The translations under genes were made by a program, and so were the position numbers. Below, in pieces: positions 24,000 to 32,593 of a DNA stretch of 64,000 nt. Numbering within the stretch: the first letter of the stretch is position 1; each line of letters begins with the position of its first letter. Below the pieces are notes generated by a model, which saw only the letters and a program-made list of their open reading frames with translations, was not told the origin of the DNA and did no database searches. Source of the stretch: Paenibacillus cookii (GTDB taxonomy: Bacteria; Bacillota; Bacilli; Paenibacillales; Paenibacillaceae); contig NZ_BORW01000004.1 of assembly GCF_018333375.1 (NCBI RefSeq), positions 62,001 through 126,000 on the forward strand. The letters run 5' to 3'.

Positions 24000-25547
24000 A
24001 TGAGATCCGAATTCAAAAACGAGGTTTTTGTCAATTTCCAAGAAAAAAGCAACAACGAGGCATACGATGCCGCGCTGAAAAAGGCGGAAGCGGAACTGGG
24101 GAAGGCGTATCCCGTCGTCATCGGCGGCGAAAAAATCATGACCGACCGCAAAATCGCTTCGATCAATCCGGCCAATAAGAAGCAGATCATCGGCAGCGTC
24201 TCGCAAGCCGACATTCCGCTCGCGGAGAAGGCGATTCAAACGGCGGCGGCGACGTTCGAAACTTGGAAGCGTACCGATCCGAACGAACGCGCGCGGTATT
24301 TGTTCCGGGCTGCCGCGATCTTGCGCCGGCGCCGCCACGAGTTTTCCGCCTTGATGACCTTGGAGGCCGGTAAAACAAGGGTGGAAGCCGACGTCGAAAC
24401 GGCCGAAGCGATCGATTTCCTTGAATTTTACGGGCGGGAAATGCAGCGTCTCAGCTTGCCGCAGCCGTTGACGGTTAGCGAAGAGGAAGAAAACGAGCTT
24501 TATTACCTGCCCCTCGGCGTAGGCGTCGTCATTCCTCCGTGGAATTTCCCGCTTGCGATTATGGCCGGCATGACCACGGCGGCGCTTGTCGCCGGCAACA
24601 CGGTCGTTCTCAAGCCGGCCAGCACGACGCCGGTCATCGCGGCGAAATTCGTAGCTTTGCTCGAAGAAGTGGGCTTGCCGCCGGGGGTCGTCAATTATTT
24701 GCCGGGACCGGGCGGGGAGGTCGGCGATTACCTCGTGGATCATCCGCTTACCCGGTTCATCAGCTTCACGGGCTCGCGGGATGTCGGACTGCGAATCAAC
24801 GAACGGGCAGCCAAAACGCAGCCGGGGCAAAAATGGATCAAACGCGTCGTTGCCGAAATGGGCGGAAAAGATGCCATCATCGTGGACAAAGAAGCCGACC
24901 TTGAGCTTGCAGCCGATGCGATCACCGCTTCCGCCTTCGGTTTCTCCGGGCAAAAATGCTCGGCCTGCTCGCGCGTCATCGTTCATGAGGATGTGTACGA
25001 GATCGTCCTGGACAAAGTCGTCGAGCGCGCAAGCAAGCTGGTCATGGCCAACCCGGCCGAAGCGTCCGCGAACCTCGGGCCGGTGATCGACGAGAAGGCG
25101 TATGCCAAAATACAGGAATACATCGAAATCGGCAAACAGGAGGGGCGCCTGGTGTTAGGCGGCGGCACGGGATCTCCCGACGGATTTTTTATCGAGCCGA
25201 CCATTTTTGCGGACGTGGATCCAGAGGCGCGCATTTCGCAGGAGGAAATTTTCGGTCCCGTCGTTGCGTTCACGAAAGCCAAATCGTTCGACGAAGCGCT
25301 GGAGTTCGCGAACAATACCGTGTACGGGTTGACTGGAGCCGTCATTTCGCGTAACGGGGCCCATTTGGAAAAGGCGAGACGCGAGTTTTTCGTAGGCAAC
25401 CTCTACTTTAACCGCAAATGTACGGGAGCGCTCGTCGGTACGCATCCTTTCGGCGGGTTCAACATGTCGGGAACCGATTCGAAAGCCGGAGGAAGGGATT
25501 ATTTGCTGCTGTTTACGCAGGCGAAGCTGGTTTCCGATCGATTCTAA
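24000..25547 (+). CDS. rocA: 1-pyrroline-5-carboxylate dehydrogenase
   Basis: Converts glutamate semialdehyde to glutamate with NAD, the second step of proline and arginine breakdown. 515 residues, standard length. Active-site Glu286 in [10 protein letters not shown] and nucleophile Cys320 in [13 protein letters not shown]-binding [22 protein letters not shown], and [11 protein letters not shown]-terminal [20 protein letters not shown]. Start ATG at 24000 behind GAGAGGATGG. Divergent from ProDH with back-to-back sigma-54 promoters; the stop codon overlaps a palindrome at 25543-25556. Confidence 0.96.
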   Translation: MRSEFKNEVFVNFQEKSNNEAYDAALKKAEAELGKAYPVVIGGEKIMTDRKIASINPANKKQIIGSVSQADIPLAEKAIQTAAATFETWKRTDPNERARYLFRAAAILRRRRHEFSALMTLEAGKTRVEADVETAEAIDFLEFYGREMQRLSLPQPLTVSEEEENELYYLPLGVGVVIPPWNFPLAIMAGMTTAALVAGNTVVLKPASTTPVIAAKFVALLEEVGLPPGVVNYLPGPGGEVGDYLVDHPLTRFISFTGSRDVGLRINERAAKTQPGQKWIKRVVAEMGGKDAIIVDKEADLELAADAITASAFGFSGQKCSACSRVIVHEDVYEIVLDKVVERASKLVMANPAEASANLGPVIDEKAYAKIQEYIEIGKQEGRLVLGGGTGSPDGFFIEPTIFADVDPEARISQEEIFGPVVAFTKAKSFDEALEFANNTVYGLTGAVISRNGAHLEKARREFFVGNLYFNRKCTGALVGTHPFGGFNMSGTDSKAGGRDYLLLFTQAKLVSDRF

Positions 25548-25556
25548 AATTTTAGA
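25543..25556. promoter_or_regulatory. Second copy of the TCTAAAATTTTAGA palindrome, at the P5C dehydrogenase stop
   Basis: 14-bp perfect palindrome overlapping the stop codon, about 1.6 kb downstream of the P5CDH promoter and about 124 bases upstream of the sigma-54 gene. The following GACA is shared with the copy at 20986-21001. It could act as a downstream enhancer (as known for rocG of B. subtilis), or as an operator for the sigma-54 gene. Confidence 0.45.
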
Positions 25557-25679
25557 CAGTGGCAGCGGTAGCCTTTTTGCATAAGGTTAAGTAGAATCAA
25601 TTTCATAGTACCGTTATTGAGTATTGTAAAAAGCACCTTTATTTTTGAGATAGAACGACCTGCGGAAGGGGAGAGGACG

Positions 25680-26993
25680 TTGTTGGGCTACCAACTGGCG
25701 CAAGACCAACGCTTGAAGCTGGCGATCACTCCTGAACTGAAGCAATCCATCCATATTTTATCGTTGTCCGCCGATGAGCTGCTGCAATATTTGCAGGAAC
25801 AGGCGACGGAAAATCCGGTGCTGGAGTTTGAGTTTTCCCGAAGCCGGGAGGCGTTTGGAAAAAAGACCGGAACCGGAAAAGGCGGGGCGATGATGCCCGA
25901 TCCGCTTTGGTACGCCGCCGCCAAGCAGGATACGATGGAAGAAAAACTGCTGAGCCAGCTTCGGCTGCTTTCGCTCCCTTCCGACGTGTTTAAAGCGGCT
26001 GCTTATTTGGCCGGCAATTTGAACGAAAACGGGTATTTGGACGTTCCGCTAACCGAAATCGCCGGGAACTTAAAGGTTGCTGAAACGGTGGTCGGGCTGG
26101 CGCTGGAAAAGCTGCAATCCTTGGAACCGGCGGGAATCGGCTGCAGGGATCTGCGGGAATGCCTGATTCTCCAGATCGTCCGCGATCCGCAATCCGTGCC
26201 GTATGCCTTCGAGATCGCCGACAAGTATTTGTCCGATGCAGCCGGCGGCAATCTTGGCCGGATTGCTTCGGCACTTCGGATTCCGAAGGAGCACGCGGTC
26301 CGCGCGCTGCAATACATCCGGACGTTGAATCCGCGCCCGGGGCTGGCTTTGGCTGCTTTCGAGCCGCAGTATGTCGTCCCGGACATGATCGTCGAACGTC
26401 ATGCGGACTCTTTTTCGGTCACGCTGCATGCGATGAGTCGTCCCAAACTTTCCATAAGCGAAGAATACCGGAAATGGGCGGAAACCCGCTCGTCGGCCGC
26501 GGCTTTTTCCTACGTAAAAGACTGCTTCAGGTCGGCCGAATGGCTCATGCGATGCGTGGAGATGCGGAAGACGACCTTGCTGAAAGTGGCAAATGCCATG
26601 ATGGAGGAACAGAAGGCATTCCTCGACGAAGGGATTAAAGGCATCCGGCCGATGACGTTAAGCACGGTTTCAGGCAAGCTGGATATGCACGAGTCGACGG
26701 TGAGCCGCGCGATTCGCGGAAAGTATGCGCTTACGCCGCATGGCGTGTTCCCGCTGAAGTATTTTTTTGCCGCCGGGGTTGCGACTTCAAACGGGGGATC
26801 GGCTTCATCCAGGATGGTGAAAGCAAGGATCAAGGAAATGATCGCTTCCGAAGATAAACATCGCCCGTTATCCGACCAGAACATCGCCGACGCGCTTTTT
26901 TCGGAAGGGATCCGGCTATCGCGCAGAGCGGTGACCAAATACCGGGAAGAATTAAACATTGCATCCTCGCAGGGCCGGAAAAACAAAATCTAA
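25680..26993 (+). CDS. rpoN: RNA polymerase sigma-54 factor
   Basis: Alternative sigma factor (called SigL in bacilli) needed by the neighbouring activator and proline genes. 437 residues from the TTG at 25680, preceded by GGGGAGAGGA. Region I begins LGYQLAQDQRLKLAITPELK with QSIHILSLSADELLQYL and a Q/L-rich activator-contact helix. The core-binding and HTH domains follow (TLSTVSGKLDMHESTVSRAI). The RpoN box is SRRAVTKYREELNIASS, close to the consensus ARRTVAKYRE. An upstream in-frame extension to 25617 is unlikely. Confidence 0.96.
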   Translation: MLGYQLAQDQRLKLAITPELKQSIHILSLSADELLQYLQEQATENPVLEFEFSRSREAFGKKTGTGKGGAMMPDPLWYAAAKQDTMEEKLLSQLRLLSLPSDVFKAAAYLAGNLNENGYLDVPLTEIAGNLKVAETVVGLALEKLQSLEPAGIGCRDLRECLILQIVRDPQSVPYAFEIADKYLSDAAGGNLGRIASALRIPKEHAVRALQYIRTLNPRPGLALAAFEPQYVVPDMIVERHADSFSVTLHAMSRPKLSISEEYRKWAETRSSAAAFSYVKDCFRSAEWLMRCVEMRKTTLLKVANAMMEEQKAFLDEGIKGIRPMTLSTVSGKLDMHESTVSRAIRGKYALTPHGVFPLKYFFAAGVATSNGGSASSRMVKARIKEMIASEDKHRPLSDQNIADALFSEGIRLSRRAVTKYREELNIASSQGRKNKI

Positions 26994-26996
26994 AAA

Positions 26997-27044
26997 CATA
27001 GGCCGTTCCCGAAAACGCGGCTTCCGGGAGCGGCCTATGTTTGT
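26997..27044 (+). terminator. Terminator after sigma-54 gene
   Basis: ACATAGGCCG-TTCCCG / CGGGAG-CGGCCTATGT hairpin followed by TTGTCCT; T-tract is short. Confidence 0.65.
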
Positions 27045-27134
27045 CCTGCATGAAAAATGCCGCTCAAACGAGCGGCAATGATGCGCCGGATGGTCTTCGA
27101 AGGATTCAATGCCATTGTCAGGGGATGCTTGGCG

Positions 27135-28280
27135 TTACCGGCAGGAAGCACTCCGTCCGGCATGACTCTGGATCGCCGTCGCAAAGGCCTCCACGCCTTT
27201 ATCCATCATGGTCAGCGATTCCAACAGGTTATAAGCGACGACGGGCGGGATGGCGCCGGGATCGAGCATGCCGGCCTCGGCGGCAAGGCCGAGGCTGTGA
27301 TCAAAACCGATCGCCTGAAAAGCGATTTGGCCCAAGGCTTCGCTGGCGGCAACCTCTTTGCCGCTGATCCATTCGGGAGAATCGGCAAGGTTCTGCAGCG
27401 AGGCTGCGAGCCGAATGTCGCTGCACAGGTTGGACAGATTCAGCGCCAAGTGCCTTACGGCCGACGAAAGCCGGGTAAACGCTTCGTTGTTTCGCTCCGC
27501 CGCCCCGTTAACGTCTCCGATCGATTCGCCGATTTGGGCGGTATTGCGCAAATGGGATAACGTTTTGGAAGCGATGGCCGCATCCTCCATGTCGGCATTC
27601 GCCGTCGTCAAACTTGCGGCAAGCCGGGCGTTTGCGGCCGCCATGCGTTCCATACCCGACTGCAGCTGCCGCGCGCCTTCATCCAGTCGGCGGCTGAACC
27701 ACGCCGGCGTTCCCGGCTGTTCCTGATGGCCTTCAGGCATTGGCCGGCTGCCGATCTCCGATTTTTTGGCGACCAGGGCGCCGATCAATTGGTCGACGGA
27801 GCGGATCAACCGCTCAGTTAACCGGTGGGAGGCAACCCGAAGGGCCATCGCGATGACGCCTGATGCTGACTGCCCCCGGTTCACGTGCCGGACGGGATCA
27901 AGAATGGAATAATTGCCTTTGTCCTCCAGCATCAGTTCAAGAGCCCGGTTGGCTATAATCTCGTTGACGTTCATATTCAGCGATTCGCCCGTCGGGTCTT
28001 GAAGCCAATCGACGACGATATCCCGCGCATGTTGTCCTGCGATTACTTCTTCCGCCGCCTTGACGATGAGACCGCTGATCCGCGCCGGCAGCGTCCCAGA
28101 TTCCAGATGCGCAAGAGCCGCGGCTTTTTTTACGCATGCCAGCGCCTTCATAAGCTCCCCATGGATCGGCATGCCCGCGCCGTGCGGAATCTTTTCCGAG
28201 GCCCGGAGCGTACGGATTCCGTAATAAGCGTGGGAGGGCAGCACCCGCGCCCCCAACCCGTCCTGTTCGATTCTGATCAT
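27135..28280 (-). CDS. Aspartate ammonia-lyase-like protein lacking the family's catalytic motifs
   Basis: 381 residues from the ATG at 28280 (AAAGGGGAAG 8 bases upstream). The N-terminus follows aspartase closely (LPSHAYYGIRTLRASE; CVKKAAALAHLESG; then LNMNVNEIIANRALELM), and the last part matches again (LGQIAFQAIGFDHSLGLAAEAG). In between, the substrate motifs are gone: TNDVFPTA is replaced by GQSASGVIAM, GRTHLQDA by GSRPMPEGHQ, and the catalytic GSSIMPGKVNP loop by SPEWISGKEVA. The C-terminal domain of about 80 residues is absent. The frame is intact, so this looks like a pseudoenzyme rather than a fresh pseudogene. Convergent with the sigma-54 gene, next to proline catabolism. Confidence 0.75.
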   Translation of the reverse strand: MIRIEQDGLGARVLPSHAYYGIRTLRASEKIPHGAGMPIHGELMKALACVKKAAALAHLESGTLPARISGLIVKAAEEVIAGQHARDIVVDWLQDPTGESLNMNVNEIIANRALELMLEDKGNYSILDPVRHVNRGQSASGVIAMALRVASHRLTERLIRSVDQLIGALVAKKSEIGSRPMPEGHQEQPGTPAWFSRRLDEGARQLQSGMERMAAANARLAASLTTANADMEDAAIASKTLSHLRNTAQIGESIGDVNGAAERNNEAFTRLSSAVRHLALNLSNLCSDIRLAASLQNLADSPEWISGKEVAASEALGQIAFQAIGFDHSLGLAAEAGMLDPGAIPPVVAYNLLESLTMMDKGVEAFATAIQSHAGRSASCR

Positions 28281-28515
28281 ATGTTTCGCTTCCCCTTTCG
28301 CTTTGGACATCCACTCGCGTTTTCCTTTGTCACCCTATTACGCAAGCAAATTTCGTTCCAACAGCGGGACGCATGCGAAAAAAACTCTCCCATCGAATAA
28401 ATACCACTCAAACGTTGTCTTCCGGCAGGCGCTTTCCTTATACTTTAATCCATCGGGATGCTGCAACATACTCAAATCGAAAAGATTTAAAGAACATACG
28501 AAAGTAGGATTTTGC

Positions 28516-29022
28516 ATGAAGTATATCCAAGCTTGCGGACTGGAAGAACATGAAATGTATTTTTTCGAGGTCGACGGGCAGATGGCCGCTTACCGCCAGG
28601 TTTCGGTCGTGAACGGACATTGCCGCGTATCGGTCGCCCCCGATTTTCATCTGATCGAAACGGAAGTGGAGCTGTTTGAAGGAGATGAGGAGATCACGCG
28701 GGAGGCATTCGAAGAGATCTGGCAACAGGCCGTGCTGCCTTACAGGGAGGCATGGGAAAAGGCTAAATCGCTTTGTCCCCCCGGCAAAAACGTCGCCGGT
28801 ACCATTCGAATGTTCTATCCGCAGGGCGTCATCATCCAATTGGACGAAGGCGCTTATGCCGTTGCGGACGATCCCGGGCTAAGGGAAAGAACGCCTCCGG
28901 CGTGGATGTATCCGGGTTACCGGATTCAAGGGAAGGTCGAACGAGCGGATGAAGCTCTCTTGATGCTTATGCTGAATGACTGCAGGGTGACGGGAAAAAA
29001 GGTTGAAGAGATGCACTTATGA
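28516..29022 (+). CDS. Hypothetical protein with S1-like C-terminal segment
   Basis: 168 residues from the ATG at 28516 behind AAAGTAGGA. Starts MKYIQACGLEEHEMYFFEVD. The C-terminal part, AGTIRMFYPQGVIIQLDEGA then WMYPGYRIQGKVERADEALL, has the strand pattern of an S1/OB nucleic-acid-binding fold, but this is inference from pattern only. Acidic overall, no signal peptide. Lies alone upstream of rtcB. Homologues not recognised. Confidence 0.65.
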   Translation: MKYIQACGLEEHEMYFFEVDGQMAAYRQVSVVNGHCRVSVAPDFHLIETEVELFEGDEEITREAFEEIWQQAVLPYREAWEKAKSLCPPGKNVAGTIRMFYPQGVIIQLDEGAYAVADDPGLRERTPPAWMYPGYRIQGKVERADEALLMLMLNDCRVTGKKVEEMHL

Positions 29023-29241
29023 GAGATTCCGGCAAATTTATCGGCCGTTCCCACGGGGATCGCCATACTTTCGCCATGTTCATTTCTTTGGAATGGAGTC
29101 ATGATGGAATCATGGTTTTAACGCCTGAATAGCAGACAAACGGTTCCGGATGGAATTGCGGGGGGGACATCTGCCGTCTAGCGAACAAACGGTCCTTGGC
29201 CGACAATAAAACAATGAGAAAATCAATGGAGTGAACGCGTA

Positions 29242-30468
29242 ATGGGATACCAAAACATAGACGGAGTGCGGGTATGGGGAAAGCCGGACGAAAGTTCGGT
29301 AGCCCAGGCGCTCAGATGCGCCCGGACGGGAAACACGGTGCAAACGCTGCTGATGGCGGATCACCATAAAGGGTACAGCCAGCCGATCGGAGGCGTCGTC
29401 GTCTACGACGGCCAGATTTCGCCTTCGGGCGTAGGGTACGACATTGCCTGCGGCAATAAAGCGGTGCGCACGAATCTGTACGCAAGCGACGTAAAGCCTG
29501 TACTGGCGGGAATCATGGACGAAATCGCGCGCAGCGTATCCTTCGGGATCGGACGCGTCAACCATACCCCGTTGGATCACGATTTGTTTGACGACCCGGA
29601 TTGGGACGTGTACAAAACATTGGGCAAGCAGGTGCATGACAAACTGTTGTCGCTGGCCAGAAGCCAGCTCGGCACGGTCGGCAGCGGGAATCATTTTGTC
29701 GATTTGTTCGAGGAGAAGGCGACGGGGCGGCTGTGGATCGGGAACCATTTTGGAAGCCGCGGTTTCGGGCATAAAACGGCAAGCGGCTTCATCAACTTGT
29801 GCTCCGGGCGCGAATTTCTGGCAAATGCGCCTGGAGAATCGATGGATCAACCACCGGTGCTGCTGGAGCTGGAGAGCGAACTCGGCGATATGTATTACCG
29901 GGCAATGAAACTTGCGGGGCGTTACGCTTATGCCGGGCGGGATTACGTGATCGAACAGGTGCTGTCCATTTTGGGCGCCGCGGCGGATTTCGAGGTGCAT
30001 AACCATCATAATTACGCGTGGAAGGAGACGCACCACGGGAAGGACGTCATCGTCGTGCGCAAAGGGGCCACGCCGTCCGCGCCCGGTCAAACGGGGTTTA
30101 TCGGCGGCAGCATGGGGGATATTTCCGTCATCGTGAGAGGGAAGGATACGGCGGAAAACCGCGATGCCTATTACAGCACGGTCCATGGGGCCGGGCGTGT
30201 GATGAGCCGGACGCAGGCGGCCGGAAGGATGAATTGGAAAACCCGCAAACGAAGCGGCGGCCAAATTTCGACCGGGCAAATGTTGGCGGCCGTCAAGGAA
30301 TTCGGAGTGGAGCTGCGCGGCGCCGGTACGGATGAAAGTCCGTTCGTTTACCGAAAGCTTCAGGACGTGTTGGATGCGCATGCGGAAACGATCGAGGTTT
30401 TGCATGTGCTGAAGCCGATCGGCGTCTGCATGGCGGGCGCGGACGAATTTGATCCTTATAAGGATTAA
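29242..30468 (+). CDS. rtcB: RtcB-family RNA ligase
   Basis: GTP- and Mn-dependent RNA ligase joining 2',3'-cyclic phosphate or 3'-phosphate ends to 5'-OH ends. 408 residues, the compact bacterial form. Motifs: HHKGYSQPIGGVV, metal-site GVGYDIACGN (Asp and Cys), GTVGSGNHFVD, EVHNHHNYAW, VVRKGATPSAPGQ and the guanylylated His in STVHGAGRVMSR. ATG at 29242 behind ATGGAGTGA. No RtcA, archease or RtcR-type regulator adjoins it, so the RNA substrate is unknown; a repair role is inferred. Confidence 0.92.
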   Translation: MGYQNIDGVRVWGKPDESSVAQALRCARTGNTVQTLLMADHHKGYSQPIGGVVVYDGQISPSGVGYDIACGNKAVRTNLYASDVKPVLAGIMDEIARSVSFGIGRVNHTPLDHDLFDDPDWDVYKTLGKQVHDKLLSLARSQLGTVGSGNHFVDLFEEKATGRLWIGNHFGSRGFGHKTASGFINLCSGREFLANAPGESMDQPPVLLELESELGDMYYRAMKLAGRYAYAGRDYVIEQVLSILGAAADFEVHNHHNYAWKETHHGKDVIVVRKGATPSAPGQTGFIGGSMGDISVIVRGKDTAENRDAYYSTVHGAGRVMSRTQAAGRMNWKTRKRSGGQISTGQMLAAVKEFGVELRGAGTDESPFVYRKLQDVLDAHAETIEVLHVLKPIGVCMAGADEFDPYKD

Positions 30469-30563
30469 GGGGTGACCCCCACTTCGATTTCCGGAAACAT
30501 AAAACAATGATTTCCTGCAGATAATGAATCGGTAACGATAACGATCAAAGGAGATCAAATACA

Positions 30564-31076
30564 ATGGGCATTCTAGACGGAAATCCAAAAGACGAGCCGA
30601 TGCATTACGGCGAAGTATTTAGTGTATGGGAAGCTTCCAAGACGGCCAAAGGAACGGTATCGTGCTATCAGGCTTATCTGAACCACGCCGGCGACAAGGA
30701 ATTGAAAAAAATCCTCGAGGACCTGATCGACCAAGCCAAACTTGAAATCAAGGAATGCGACGCGCTGTTGACGGATAACGGCATTGCCCCCGCGCCGGTA
30801 CTCCCGGAAAGGCCCGATGCCAAGCTGGAGGACATTCCGATCGGCGCCAGATTCATGGACCAGGAAATCGCCGCCAAAATCGCGGTGGAAACCGCTGCCG
30901 GCCTGGTCGCCGCAAGCTCGATCATCGGCCAGTGCATCCGCGAGGACATCGGCGCGTTGTTTGCGAAATACCATGCGACCAAAATGGCCCTTGGCCTCCG
31001 CATTCTTCGGCTCAGCAAGGAAAAAGGCTGGCTGATTCCGCCTCCGCTGCAAATCAAAAGACCTGTAGAGGAATAG
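30564..31076 (+). CDS. DUF3231 family protein
   Basis: 170-residue single-domain protein of the DUF3231 family, helical and ferritin/CotF-like in layout, common in spore formers. Visible features: HYGEVFSVWEASKTAKGTVS, KKILEDLIDQAKLEIKECDA, and IPIGARFMDQEIAAKIA. ATG at 30564 preceded by AAAGGAGATC. Single-gene unit ended by a hairpin at 31090-31127. Many family members have two such domains; this one has one. Spore-coat association is suggested by the family only. Confidence 0.85.
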   Translation: MGILDGNPKDEPMHYGEVFSVWEASKTAKGTVSCYQAYLNHAGDKELKKILEDLIDQAKLEIKECDALLTDNGIAPAPVLPERPDAKLEDIPIGARFMDQEIAAKIAVETAAGLVAASSIIGQCIREDIGALFAKYHATKMALGLRILRLSKEKGWLIPPPLQIKRPVEE

Positions 31077-31089
31077 CAGCATAATGACA

Positions 31090-31127
31090 AAAAGCCCTTG
31101 CCGGTATTTTGATGGCAAGGGCTTTGA
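31090..31127. terminator. Hairpin terminator
   Basis: AAAGCCCTTGCC / GGCAAGGGCTTT stem with an 11-base loop; T-tract is weak on both sides. Confidence 0.65.
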
Positions 31128-31206
31128 TGTATAAAGGTCGTGCATTTATTGAATGGCAAACGGGTCGTACGCCGTGTTGCGCAGTGCGGAACGTTTGGAC
31201 TGCCGT

Positions 31207-31839
31207 TTATTTGATCGTGATTTTGAACGAATGATCGCCGGAGCTGTAGTCCATGCCCGCTCCCAGTCCTTTGACGATCACTTGCACCGGCACGTATGTA
31301 ATCCCGTGTAGGATTTTGGGAGCCGCGCTGGCCGTTTCGGATTTGCCGTTGTAAAATACGGTGCGGCTTCCGATCGTTAGCGTGACTTTGGATTTGCCTT
31401 TGGCGACCCCGATCGTCCCGCTGCCCGGATCGTAATTCATGCTGGCTCCCAATGCGGTAACGAGATCCCGGAGAGGCACCAGATTGGTATTTTCAATGAT
31501 TAAAGGCGCACTCGTGAAATTGATTTTGTTTCCATTGACGTATACCTTAAGCCCGGACTCTTTATAGGAAGGCGTTGGTTTTGCCGGTTTGGGCTTGGAT
31601 GTTTGCGCACTGGAACGTTTCGAGGCCGAAGAAGAGCTGCTCGAAGACTTTTTGGAACCCGAAGAGGAGCCTCCTCCGTTATGGTAATGGTATTGGCCAT
31701 ATTCCAGGCCCCATCGGGAGCAATTGGTCCAGCAGGTATGGCCGCCACGGGCATCAGTTCTGCCCGGGTGTGCAGATGCGAGAGTGCCGGAAAGCAAAAA
31801 TAGTAATGCAAAAGAACTAGTTAACCATCTTTTTTTCAT
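31207..31839 (-). CDS. Secreted YHYH-motif protein with copper-amine-oxidase N-terminal-like domain
   Basis: 210 residues from the ATG at 31839, which follows GCAAGGAG. Signal peptide to about residue 23 (SGTLASA). Then HPGRTDARGGHTCWTNCSRW with GLEYGQYHYHNGG, the small Cys/His YHYH module; a Ser/Lys-rich linker of about 35 residues; and a C-terminal stalk domain of the copper amine oxidase N type (LVPLRDLVTALGASMNYD, then ILHGITYVPVQVIVKGLG), common in Paenibacillus surface proteins. Likely cell-wall-located. Function unknown. Confidence 0.88.
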   Translation of the reverse strand: MKKRWLTSSFALLFLLSGTLASAHPGRTDARGGHTCWTNCSRWGLEYGQYHYHNGGGSSSGSKKSSSSSSSASKRSSAQTSKPKPAKPTPSYKESGLKVYVNGNKINFTSAPLIIENTNLVPLRDLVTALGASMNYDPGSGTIGVAKGKSKVTLTIGSRTVFYNGKSETASAAPKILHGITYVPVQVIVKGLGAGMDYSSGDHSFKITIK

Positions 31840-32024
31840 AGTATGAACTCCTTGCTGGTATAATATTCCTATCCATGATAGCATATATAAGCATAATAGG
31901 GAATATTTTGATAGATTTTGAAGACAAGCCAGGTTTGGGAACAGACCAAGGTACCGGCTTTTTTGCGGTTGGCCCGAAGGCTTATAAACTACTTTCAGCG
32001 TGATCACAAAGGGGAGTCGTTTAT

Positions 32025-32579
32025 ATGGAGAACATCATCGTCCGGAAAATGACGAAAGAGGATTGCAGGCAACGAATCGACATCGATGACCGGTTTACGG
32101 TGGACTCGATTTTGCTTCTGTCGCTGCGGGACAATCGGATTGAATATACGGTCCAGCCCGTGCCAAGCTACGAAAAAAGCTATGAAGACGAACCATTTGA
32201 AGATATGGCGGAACCCGATGGCTCGATGTATATCGATCATCCGGATCAGGCCGTTTTTTTGGCGTTCGTGGAAAACCAACTGGCCGGGCAAATTGTCGTC
32301 AAACGCAATTGGAACGAATACGCATGCATTGAGGACATTAAAGTGGATCGAAAGTTCAGGCGGCATGGGGTCGGAACGAAATTGGTGGAACAAGCCAAAC
32401 GTTGGGCGAAAGCGAGCGGAATGCCCGGTCTCATGTTGGAAACGCAAAACAATAACGTCCGCGCATGCAAGTTTTACGAACGCTGCGGCTTCTTTATCGG
32501 CGGATTCGACATGCAGGTATATAAAGGGATCAACAAGGATACGGATGAGGTTGCGATGTATTGGTATTATATATTTTAA
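32025..32579 (+). CDS. GNAT acetyltransferase, streptothricin acetyltransferase (SatA/Sat4) family
   Basis: 184 residues. The C-terminal two thirds follow Sat-type streptothricin acetyltransferases closely: KRNWNEYACIEDIKVDRKFR, acetyl-CoA loop RHGVGTKLVEQA, then MPGLMLETQNNNVRACKFYE and CGFFIGGFDMQVY. These enzymes acetylate the beta-lysine chain of streptothricin. ATG at 32025. The next gene, an APH-family kinase, starts 15 bases after this stop, so the two are co-transcribed. Chromosomal intrinsic copies are known in Bacillus, so resistance by acquisition is not implied. Confidence 0.9.
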   Translation: MENIIVRKMTKEDCRQRIDIDDRFTVDSILLLSLRDNRIEYTVQPVPSYEKSYEDEPFEDMAEPDGSMYIDHPDQAVFLAFVENQLAGQIVVKRNWNEYACIEDIKVDRKFRRHGVGTKLVEQAKRWAKASGMPGLMLETQNNNVRACKFYERCGFFIGGFDMQVYKGINKDTDEVAMYWYYIF

Positions 32580-32593
32580 AGGGAGGAGGGCCT

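Noticed and set aside
29110..30588. 492-codon open frame opposite rtcB
   Set aside because: RtcB motifs lie on the plus strand; the reverse frame has His/Arg-rich composition typical of antisense translation.
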